Assembly: GCF_031877795.1 (NCBI RefSeq)
Contig: NC_133934.1
Coordinates: 105,774,610-105,838,609, forward strand
Length of the DNA stretch: 64,000 nt
Direction of reading: 5' to 3'
Origin: Strix aluco
Taxonomy: Eukaryota; Chordata; Aves; Strigiformes; Strigidae
A program made the position numbers and the translations under genes. Below, in pieces: positions 47,443 through 56,203 of the stretch (within the stretch, counting starts at the first letter, position 1; the number at the start of each line of letters is the position of its first letter). The notes under the pieces are model-generated. The model did not search any database, was not told the origin of the DNA, and saw only the letters and a list, made by a program, of their open reading frames with translations.

Positions 47443-50411
47443 CTGCAGTGACACAGGCATCAGCCCACGGCACCACTGGGTCCCCCGCTCCCCTCTCACC
47501 CCAGCAAACCCCATCACCCCACCACCCCTGCGCCTCAGCTCCTCCTCCTCACCTCGAAGTCATTCCCCTTGTTATAGTGCATGTTGAGGGCACGGAAAAG
47601 CTCTGAGTCCCGGGAGACACGGAGGGTGCCAGCATCCATGACACCCTCCAGCAGGGCCTGCCGGGCAAACTTCTCCACCTGGATGTAGTAAAACTCGCGG
47701 AAGTTGCTGAACCACTTGATGAGCTGGGAGGTGATGCAGCGGCTGAACTGCCAGGGTGGAGAGCCGAAGGATGGGTGTTATGCCAGCTTGGAGCCTCCTG
47801 ACCCACCGTTGGCCTGGCCCCAAACCCACCGCTGCCCCAGGGGTGCAAAAGCACCAACCAGGACCATGACGTGGGGGTGTCCACGGTGCCTCTCCCCACT
47901 GAGATTTGGATCCCAGCTGCCCTGCGGCAGGGAGGCACGTTCGTGATGTGCTTTAATCCCAATACCTCAATTGCCCAGCACAAAGACCTGGCAGCCCAGG
48001 TCTGCCGCAGCCCTGAGCACCCACTCCAGGGCAGCCTGTGCTGAAGTGGGTGCCATTCCCCTGCTCCTGCCAGTGAGGCAGAGAGACACGAGAGCATCCC
48101 CTTCCCCATGGTTCCCTAGCAAGGCAGGCTGGGTGCCACACAGCACAGGAGCCCAGCCTGGCACCAGCACTGGGTGCTGCCATTTTACCTGCACATCAAG
48201 GAAGTAGGTCTTCAGTAGTGTGGAGCTGGGGTAGCGGGTGAAGAAAAACATCAGCTTGGCCTTCTTCAGGTGGCCAGGGGTCAGCGCCTCCTGCATCTGC
48301 ATCGGGGTCAAGGAAAGCCTGCACGCAGCAGCCTGAGCAGCTCAGTGCATCCCTGAGCACTGGCCCTGGCACACACATGCCTGCTGCCTGTGATAACCCC
48401 TCCCCACAGCCTGGCAGCAGGGTGGAGGGGTTCATCCCTGGCTCAGCAGCTTTTCGCTTTGGAATTCCTGGGGAAGCCACTGCTCCCCAAGGCGCTTCCC
48501 AAGCCAGTGGGAACAGGGATTTCCGTGAGATTCCTGTTCCTGACATAGGATGATGGGACCACCAGGATGGCTTAAGAGCAGGCTTGGGAGCTCCCGACTT
48601 CTACCCCCAGCTATGCTACAGCATCTAACCAACACTGAGGAGCAGCAGTGGCCCTCCACAGCTCAGGACCCCTTTCCTGCCCACCCCTTTTTAGTCCCCT
48701 GTGGAGCAGCAGGGGACCATGGCCCTGGGGAGACAGGCAGGGGCTGTGCTGTGGCTCTGGAGGACAAGGGGAGCACATCCAAGCCCAGGGACCTGTCTAG
48801 CTCCAGCTGAGTTCAGGGACCTCTCCAGCTGCCCTCAAAGGATATATGGGTGGAGGCAAAGGGTGCCCCATCCATCGCAGCCTGCAGCTCCCTGCAGCCA
48901 TCCCTGCCAGCCGGCAGCAGCGCCAGGCTCTCCATGTCAGCAGGGCTCAGGGACAGGGGATGCTGATGCTGCTGTCTCACGACTGATGACCTCAGTTTGA
49001 CAGTTCCCCAGTGTAAGTCGAGGGGCTCTGGGGGACCTCTCTCCAGAGCAGAGGGAGTCCCACAAGAGACACTACCCCAGAGGCCGTGCTGGCTGTAGCC
49101 CAGCAGCTGGCTTAGCAACTGGCTGTCCTGAACAGGGGTGGCCAAGCCCAGTGAATAACCCATGCTGGATACCTGCACAGGTTTTCTGACCCCCTTTGAA
49201 CTGAATGAGCCAGCATGAGAGCCTGGGCTCTTCCCTGAAGCTCCTGACAGGGCCTCAGCCTGGGGTGAGCCCAGTGAGCCCTGTGCTTTCATGGGAGATG
49301 GCTTAGCAAGTGGCTTTCTGCATTTCCCAGCAGCAAAATACTCTCTCCTGGCATCTGGCCCTGGCATCGGGAGGCTGCAGTGCTGCTGCAGAAGATGGTT
49401 GGCTGCCTTTGGCCAGACAGTCTTCAGGACAGAGTCCACTACCCAGGACGTCACTGCAGCCAACTCATGCTTCAGAGCCTGTGAGAGGACCCTCGCTGCC
49501 GAGGGCAGGGTACCTGTGTTGCCTCTGTCCTCGTCCTCCTCTGGCCCATGCACCTCCAGGACACCCCTCCAGAGAGGTGCTTTGCACGGGTCACTGGTGG
49601 CAGCAGCACTGTCCTTGTCCCATCTGTCTCCAGGCTTTCCAGGCAGTGGATGAACTTTCTCAGCACCTTCCTGGGTTTGGGCAGTGTCACCAGAGTCACA
49701 GACCTGGGAGAACTTCTCCTGAAGCTGCCTCAGCTGCTGCTCTAAAAAGCAGAGCTGCTCCTTCAGCTGCTGGCAGCCCTCGGCATGGGGGCTGCCCCCA
49801 GTGGGGGCCACTCGCCTGGCCGCCCCCGTGCCCTGCTGGGGCACCCTCGGCTTCCTCTTGCTCTCTGGAGGCATCTTATCAACCCTCTCCCTCTCGTGCC
49901 CAAAAGCTGCCTCCAGGCTCTTGCCAAATGCCTGAGGGGTTGGTGGGAGGCTCATGCCTTGGATGATGCTCTCCACCCTGGCCCGTTTGGCTTGTAGGTG
50001 CTGGTCAGAGAACTGGTCCCACAGGTGCTGGTCAGAGAGCTGGTCCCTGTTGCCAGCACAGGGCACAGGAGCTGGGGCACAGGTCCCAGCAAAAGCCAGG
50101 GCTTGCGCTCCTTCTCCAGTAGATGCACCGCGCTCATAGTCCTGAGGCAGGGCCACTGCCTGAGAGGAAGGGAAAAGGATGGTGGGATCCAGGCTCCTGC
50201 CAACCATTGGGTGTCTGAGGAGCTGAGATATCAGAGATGCACTAGGGGAAGGCAAGAGAGAGTCGGTCTGGAAACAGGGCTCCGACTTAAGCCCCTGGCT
50301 GTGCCCTGAAGTGGCATGGTCTCTGTCCTGCTCAGAGCCAGTCCTGCCATCCATCATCTCTTCTTCCTGTCTGGAACCCAGAGAGCTGACCCTCAGCTGG
50401 TTTGGGATCAT
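47257..50411 (-). CDS. PROX2: PROX2, prospero homeobox 2, four coding exons
   Basis: Nuclear transcription factor of the Prospero/PROX family. Minus-strand exons 50411-48846, 48296-48189, 47747-47553 and 47442-47257 join in phase 0 throughout to give 684 residues, somewhat longer than the roughly 590 of human PROX2. The start is Met at 50411 (MIPNQLRVSSL), resembling the mammalian N terminus MDPN, with G at -3. Visible parts are QAKRARVES (140-148), a leucine-rich coiled coil (about 213-237), the conserved helix LKHELAAVTSWVVDSVLKTV, and the homeo-prospero domain from EALTPGHLKK (525) to the end, including CITSQLIKWFSNFREFYYIQ and DPSWKKPIYKIISKLDSDIP. The first coding intron appears to be U12-type. 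PROX1 is excluded by the divergent N-terminal half and by gene order. Confidence 0.93.
47553..47747 (-). CDS. PROX2: PROX2 coding exon 3 (homeodomain helix 3 and prospero domain)
   Basis: 65 codons, phase 0/0, from FSRCITSQLIKWFSNFREFY to LNMHYNKGNDFE. It carries the DNA-recognition helix of the atypical homeodomain. Acceptor ctggcag, donor gag|gtgagg. Confidence 0.94.
47748..48188 (-). other. PROX2 intron
   Basis: A 441-nt GT-AG intron on the minus strand between the two homeodomain exons. No other feature was recognised. Confidence 0.85.
48189..48296 (-). CDS. PROX2: PROX2 coding exon 2 (start of homeo-prospero domain)
   Basis: 36 codons, beginning MQEALTPGHLKKAKLMFFFT and ending LLKTYFLDVQ. 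The acceptor is gatgcag|atg, preceded by the U12 branch-point sequence ttccttgac. A second acceptor six bases further (atgcag|gag) would only drop Met-Gln. The donor is cag|gtaaaa, U2-type. Confidence 0.9.
48297..48845 (-). other. PROX2 intron 1 of the coding region, U12-type (AT-AG)
   Basis: On the minus strand the intron begins ATATCCTTT (48845-48837), the U12-type 5' splice consensus. Near its end it holds TTTCCTTGAC (48316-48307), the U12 branch-point consensus, with the branch A 12 bases from the first exon base. This is the only boundary pair I found that keeps the PROX2 frame. Fly prospero is known to have a U12-type AT-AC intron within a twintron at the homeodomain (established knowledge). 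Confidence 0.82.
48846..50411 (-). CDS. PROX2: PROX2 large coding exon
   Basis: 522 codons open from Met at 50411 to His at 48846, immediately before an ATATCCTTT donor. It contains a 9-residue tandem duplication (DQLSDQHLW / DQFSDQHLQ, 123-140) just before the conserved basic QAKRARVE, then the coiled coil. Downstream lies the PROX-type motif LLSQLLGYSQHG, followed by HPLSLSPADMESLALLP. The frame runs on to a tga at 48813 if unspliced. Confidence 0.9.
49996..50049. repeat. 27-bp tandem duplication inside PROX2 coding exon
   Basis: Copies at 49996-50022 and 50023-50049 (plus strand aggtgctggtcagaga...) differ at three positions. In the protein this gives DQLSDQHLW followed by DQFSDQHLQ. Confidence 0.9.
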
Positions 50412-50822
50412 CTCCGGTGACAGACTGGCAGGCTTCCCACGTGTTTGATGTTTCAGTCTGCTAGCAGTGTGGAGCTGGAGAAAGAGCAAGAAACATCAGT
50501 GGACAGGACCTCATACAGCAGCTCTCCATGCACATGGCCAGAGATTTTTCCTCCCAGATTTTCAAAGCATCCCTGATCCCCCACAAAATCTATTTCAGCA
50601 GGGAATGACTCAGGCAGAAACCTCCAGACACTGCAAAACCCATGAGCAGGTGTTATGACCTGGACTGGGTAGCCCAGAGAGTCATAGAGGTTTTGTGATA
50701 CCCTCAGGTTAAATTAAGGTGAAACAACACCAAATGACCCATTGAAATGTTTCATTTGAAGTAGAAACAACCTAAACTTGGAAAGAATAGTAAGTGATGT
50801 GGCCTTTTACTGAAAAATCCGT

Positions 50823-50866
50823 AAGAAAGAAAAGAAAGGAAATAAAAGGAAGGAAGAGAAAGAGAG
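50823..50866. repeat. Polypurine (GAAA/GGAA)n simple repeat
   Basis: A nearly uninterrupted purine run of about 44 bases (aagaaagaaaagaaaggaaa...), broken by a single T. Confidence 0.85.
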
Positions 50867-51426
50867 TCAAAGAATCAAGTTCACCACCCTGGGTTCCACT
50901 GTTTTCTCAGGTCTGGTAATCTTGGGTGGTGGGTACACACCTAGCAAAATTCTCTGTCACCTCTTAAGTTTGTCCTATCGCCTGATTTGCATACTAGACA
51001 AAGAGAGGTGGGTTTTCCACAAACTTATTTGCATGAAAGGTGAGGAAAAGGTGGAGCATGGGTTCTGCACGTGTTGAGGGGGGATGGGGTGCATCAGCCC
51101 TTTCATCCAATTGAGTTGGTGGTCGTGATCTCCCCCTGCCACCTTTACCTTTCCCCCAGCTTTTGCTTCTTGGGTAATTATGCTGCCTTTGGCTCCTTCT
51201 GGGGCACGGTGTTCCCCTCTTATCAATTTTTTAGTGCTTCTTTAAGGGTATAGTCATTAGCAAGGCCTACATCATTTATCAAGCTCCTAAATTAAAGTGT
51301 AGGCATTAACTTGAACATATGGTTTTACTCAGTTTACTCTGCCTGCTTTGAGGCTTATCTGGAGAACTTGGCAATACAACCACAAGGGAGTGGAGCTGTG
51401 CACCCTTCGATGCATTCTGCGCTTCC

Positions 51427-51840
51427 TTAGGCAGACAGTTCATCCCTTAGACTAACCACAAAGGTCACAGCTTGTCCTTGAGGCATTAACTCCTTCAGTT
51501 CCTCACAGCAGGCTGCCAGGTGTTGCATGACAGCAGCAACACCCTGGCCACTGACATAGCTCCCACCTACCAGCGAGGCATCCATCATGCCTGGAGTACA
51601 TTTCCCACAGTTTAGGCCCTGGATGTGCCTGGCAGCATGGACTTCCCACACCACCAACTGCGCCTGCACCTGAGGCATTTGGGGAAACTCCCCTCTGGGC
51701 TCGTGGACTCAGGTACAAGGGTGGTGAGCACCAGACCCTCTGCCAGGCACACCTGGGCAAAGGTGATTTTGGGTGTTCCCAGGTGCTGGCAGAGCACAGG
51801 GACAGCAGCTACATCCCTGCTGAAGGCATTCACAGCACGT
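51427..51840 (-). pseudogene. Decayed coding-like remnant, family unknown
   Basis: Two minus-strand frames read like one protein split by a frameshift. One (to about 51833) contains AVPVLCQHLGTPKITFAQVC and GLVLTTL. The other (51678 to 51427) contains QLVVWEVHAARHIQGLNCGK and later LKELMPQGQAVTFVVSLRDE. The residue composition is protein-like, but I recognise no family. It could be a retrocopy, a fragment of a lost gene, or chance in GC-rich DNA. Confidence 0.22.
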
Positions 51841-54018
51841 AGCAGCTAGGCCAGGGCATGGCTGCTGCCTGCTTCTGCCAGCACCCAGCACCTGCCACCA
51901 CAGCCTGCTAGCTGATGCCTGCAAGCACTTGCTGCTAATTGCTGTAAGGGGCCTCAGACAAGAATGCACCCAAGGACATAATTTTGCAACTGTGATGGGT
52001 ACATCCCGGACATGGCAGATAAACCAGCAGACACCTGTGGAAGCTTCTCAGGGACCCTTCCCCAAATTTTAGTATGCTTGTGCAATGTATTAACATACTC
52101 ATTACATTCTCTGGAAATAGGTGTGTACTTCTCTGAAATTACGTGAATATTCATTGTATACACTCACTATGTAAGTGTGCCCTTGTCATTTGGTATGCAC
52201 TTTAGGTGGAATGATCCCCCGGGCATCCAGTGCTGCAATAAAGAATGCCTTCCTTCTAAAACTTCAAACTAGTCAAAAAAGTCTTAGAGGGTTCTTTTGT
52301 GACCGAATTTACGGTAACACAGCCACGAGGGCACAGTGATGGGCAGCAGTGCTGGGGGGGCTGGGGCAGCACAAACAGGCACAGCAAGGAAAGGGGCACA
52401 GCAAGGGTGAAAGTGTGATGTGACCTGCTGCGAGTGGGACACACCGGGATGTTCAGGCTAACACAGCACGGGGCTCCTAAACGCTTGGCATAACACTGAA
52501 TAAAAGGGGTGGGGATGGGGATTACCGGGGAAGAGAAAAAACTACTGAGCCAGCAGCCCCGGGCTTAAAATTATCACGCTGACTCCAGGCAGGGATCCAC
52601 CCCCTCTGCTCGTTAGCTGCTGGGACAGCTTTGCACAAGAAGGTGCAAAACCTCATATCCTGGACAATTACAGAGTAACTGTCCCTGGGGGGTGCTTCTT
52701 CCTCATCCACATTAATTAGAAGTAGCTTTGCATCCCTGAAGTAGGACAGTTTATGTCTTTTCCAGACACCTTTAAAGTGTCTGAGATTCTTGGGCTATAA
52801 CCCAGAAACGTCTGATCATGTTCAACACCATCAGTCTCCTGTCTGCATGTCTGCTCCACGGCGAGTCCCCCAGGCTAGTGAGCAGTGTAGAAAATGGGTT
52901 TCTTCTCACTGCTTGTTAGCAGGTTGCCTTTCTTCAAACAGCCCTGTATTCCAGGCAGGTATCTGGGAGAGCTCTACCTTTTGCAGAGCTCTAGTCTTGA
53001 CAAACCAAATATTTTCTGGGTTGTCTGAGACCACTTGTTGCTCTCCTGTGTTGTCTCCCCACACCTCCCGACCATTAGGGTTTCATTTTTCTAAGTCTGT
53101 CATGGGGGCATTAAAACTGCTCAGTTTATCCATGGCCAGCGCAAGGCCGGGGTGCCAGCAGCTCTCAGCATCACCCCTTGCCCTTGTGTAACAAGTTTCA
53201 CCATCACCTGTGGCCACCCCTTAGCCTGCCAGCCACTTCCAACAAAGCCACGCAGAAAATGCAATGCAGTCATAGATTCCCTACACCCTTAAGCCGGTCC
53301 TTCTACTTCACTCAGTTTGTTACAGAAACACCTTCTTTTGGCACTTGCTCACAATTTCTCACTTTGTCTGTGTTCAACAGCAAGGTCAGGGAGCTGACCT
53401 GTCCCCTATGCTGAGGCTTCCCAGCCCCAGAAACCCGGGACAATACACCTATCGCAAGCAGATCGACTCAGCTGGCAGGAAGCCTTTCACTTGCCTAAGG
53501 CTACCAGCACCACCACCTCTCTGCCAAAGATTTGGAGGCTGGGAGAAGAGCCTGTGGTCCCAGGCCATGGCAGCCCACCGTGGGTGGCCTCGGCTCCCCC
53601 CGCAGCTTCCCCAGCACTGCAGGACCGAGAGGTGCTGCCCCAAGCAAACGGCTCCCGCTGATGCAGCCCCTTCCCCGCTGAGTTAGCAGATGCGTGCTTC
53701 AGTTCCTACTCTTACTACCAGCCTTCACCAGTACCACCTTCCAAAACACTAAAAAGCAGCCGAGGCTCCTCTTAGCTAAAGAAAAAGGCCGATGAACGAA
53801 ATGAAGATGCTCAGAAGAGAAGGCAAGAGTGTCCTCTCCAGAACGGGAGCCATCCCACATGGGGCCCCAGGTGCTCCTCCGTGGGAGAGCTGTGCACAGA
53901 GCAGCCTGCCGCCCCTCCAGCACTGCAAACCCCTCCCGAGCCTCCCCCAGCCACCACATCCCTCTCTTCAGCGAGCAGTCCCCGACCCGAGCGGCTCGCA
54001 CCTCTCCACCCCACTCAC

Positions 54019-54130
54019 CTTGTCTCCAGGGGCGCCGGGAGCGCAGTGCCCCGAGGGCGGGCGGGCGGGCGGCCGGGGGCCGTGGGATGCCGCAGAGGCA
54101 GCGCCAGCGCGATCTCCCGCTGCGTTTAGG
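54019..54130 (-). ncRNA. Candidate untranslated first exon of PROX2
   Basis: A CpG-rich block whose minus strand ends in a perfect donor (gacaag|gtgagt at 54019/54018). It has no long frame leading to PROX2, so it would be 5' UTR of the mRNA rather than a separate RNA gene. A tttaaag TATA-like sequence lies just upstream on the minus strand (about 54134-54140). The start site is not determined. Confidence 0.4.
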
Positions 54131-55989
54131 TCCTTTAAAGAGGGAGTGGGGAGGCCAGAGGCAGCCAACCGGCTGGAAACGACTTCTGAATATGCAGATG
54201 GACGTCCAGGAGGTCAGGTCCAGCGCTGTCGTCCAGCCACCTTCCCTGCCACTCAGCTGTCTCCCAGGCTTGTAGCCCCTAGGGTCGATGGGCAAGGGCT
54301 GGTGCTGAGCTGCTGACTGCCCAGGTGGGCAGAGGGCCAGGTGAGCAATTCCTCCCTAAGATTTGGCCTGGAAACCCCATCCAGGACGCAGGATAGTGAA
54401 CTGTTGGTGAGATGATGCAAATACACCAGGCTAGAGGCAAGCAGTGCTGAAGGCAAGGAAGAAGCCAGCCCGGAGCTCCAGGTGCCACCCAACTCCCACG
54501 GAAAGCGCCCAGGCATTTCCAACATTCCCTGTCATGGGGATACAGAGGCATTTTGGCTTGCCTGGGGGTCTGTGGTGTAGGATGTCACCAGCAAATAGAG
54601 CAACACAGGAAAAGCAGCAAGACTGAGTCCCTTCCTTATCGCAGGGTGCTTTAGAGACACTGCTGCTGCCAGCAGAGCTGGCACAGCTCTCAGCTGAGCA
54701 CACTCCAGCCCCAGGCCCAGGACAAACCCCTGGGGCACATGTGGTTGCGAAATGCTTTGTGCAGGAGCTGTGGGGTGGGTGGACAAAGCTTAGCCATGCG
54801 TGCCATGCCTGGGGCTTCATCTGCTTTGCCTCTACATGCTTACTGAACACGGTGATGTTTGGTGTATTCATGTGGTAGGCAGGAGGCTGTGGTTAAAAGC
54901 AGTTGACATCGGGTGGTCTTGTTCAAGGACATTAGCCCTCGAAAGACAGATCTTGGAGAAATCCCTGGCAGAGAGCTTTTCTGGCTCAGTTGCCTTATAT
55001 TAAAGCAGTCAGCACATCCTCAGAGACTATCCCCTGTTGATTTCTGTTCAAACTCTTTTCTTTCAAAATGATCCCAAGGATGTTCACTGGGAATTTATAT
55101 TAGGAGACTATTTTGAAGGTTGCAGTTTACCATTCATATATTATTAAGCAACAGCTAAATTAAGGACATGTGTACAACTTGGACTTGACTCCTTGAGAGA
55201 TGCCTGGCTGCAAGACAGTCTTTTATGACTATCCCAAGCTAATTCTCAGATTCTGCAAATGGGTCATTTTGGCTTACAAGTTCCTTGGGTTTCCTTCCAC
55301 CAGTGGTTTCCCACTGGGAAGCAGGCAGAAAACAGAAGCTAGCTGGTGGATTCTCAAGCGTTTCCAACATACAGACCACATCCGAGGAACTGGGCTTACT
55401 TGTGGACTCGTTTGCCTTGTTTGCCACAGTGAGATCACCTCCTTGCCCATTTCTAACCATGCAACATCCCACTGTCTGACGCTTGCGGCAGTATCATGGG
55501 CCTGACCCCATGATTTGTCAAGGTGAGCAGGAAGACCATTGGTACAGCTGTCCAGCAATCCAGTTGGTTCAATGAAGAGCACCATGAAACAGCACCCTTT
55601 GGTAATACAAAGGTCCATTTATGTACTGGGAATCAATCGCAGGTAACATAACTCATAGGTCACGTAACTCGTAATGTGAAAACTCCTGTCTCTGCTTGTG
55701 CCAGAGGCAGAACAGCAAGTGGACAGACAGGGCACAAAGGCAGTGACAAGCAGCACACAAGGTGTAACCCAACCACCTGCCTGCCACCTGCCCCAGCCCC
55801 GCGTGGGGCTGTGGAAGACACCCTGGGTGTGGCTCAACAGGAGGCTCTTGAGACACCACGGCCTGTCCCTGCCCCAGCCCTGCCCCGCAGCCCCTGCCCT
55901 AGGCTTGTCCCAACCCTGCAGCCCCGTCCCCACCCCTGTCCTCTCCCCACAGGCCTGTCCGTTCCCCACAGCCCCTGCCTTAGGCCCGG
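54131..55989. other. Region between PROX2 and DLST promoters
   Basis: No gene is supported. The distal part (about 55780-55985) is a C-rich imperfect repeat of the cctgccccagcccc type immediately before the DLST CpG island. The long frames crossing it come from GC-rich composition. Confidence 0.55.
55860..55985. repeat. C-rich imperfect minisatellite upstream of DLST
   Basis: Reiterated CCCC/CCC blocks separated by short tg/ag spacers (ctgccccagccctgccccgc...). The minus strand could form guanine quadruplexes. Confidence 0.6.
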
Positions 55990-56069
55990 CTTAGCACCCC
56001 CGCCCTGGGTGGTACCGCCCCTCCGGTCCCGCTCCCCCACTCCCGGGGAGGTTGGTCCGGCCCTGCGCG

Positions 56070-56098
56070 CTTCCGGCTCGCGCCGGGCCTGCTTCCGG
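56070..56098 (+). promoter_or_regulatory. Paired ETS/GABP (NRF-2) sites
   Basis: Two CTTCCGG cores 22 bases apart. The second reads ACCGGAAGC on the minus strand, a near-perfect GABP site. GABP/NRF-2 commonly drives nuclear genes for mitochondrial proteins, which fits DLST. Confidence 0.6.
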
Positions 56099-56134
56099 TG
56101 TCCGCCCTCCGCTCCTCCCGCCGCCGCCGCCGCG

Positions 56135-56203
56135 ATGCTGCTGCTGTGGCGGTCCCGCTGCCTGGGCCGGGCGCTGGGCCGCTCGCTGCGCGCCCTCCGG
56201 CAG
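56135..56203 (+). CDS. DLST: DLST exon 1 (coding part)
   Basis: ATG in a GC-rich leader, 23 codons ending in ALRQ, donor cag|gtactg, phase 0. It encodes the start of an amphipathic, acid-free mitochondrial targeting helix (many Arg and Leu, no Asp or Glu). Confidence 0.9.

Larger units (their letters stand above)
50490..54018 (-). other. Probable PROX2 5' UTR intron
   Basis: This lies between the coding exon (acceptor candidates at about 50461-50476: ctccag, ctagcag) and the proposed untranslated exon at 54019. It includes a polypurine block at 50823-50866 and a decayed coding-like stretch on the minus strand at 51427-51840. The plus-strand frame at 52790-53191 has no recognisable domain. 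Confidence 0.5.

Noticed and set aside
47549-48109. 186-codon minus-strand frame overlapping PROX2 exon 3
   Set aside because: It reads the homeodomain exon in the wrong frame and continues into the intron; the correct frame gives the conserved domain.
48819-48822. U2-type donor gagag|gtccct as the end of the PROX2 large exon
   Set aside because: It leaves phase 1, and no acceptor before the homeo-prospero exon restores the frame. The ATATCCTTT site upstream does so with the expected protein junction.
53699-54316. 198-codon minus and 174-codon plus frames near the PROX2 CpG block
   Set aside because: They overlap each other in GC-rich sequence and have no recognisable motif; the minus-strand splice donor suggests untranslated exon instead.
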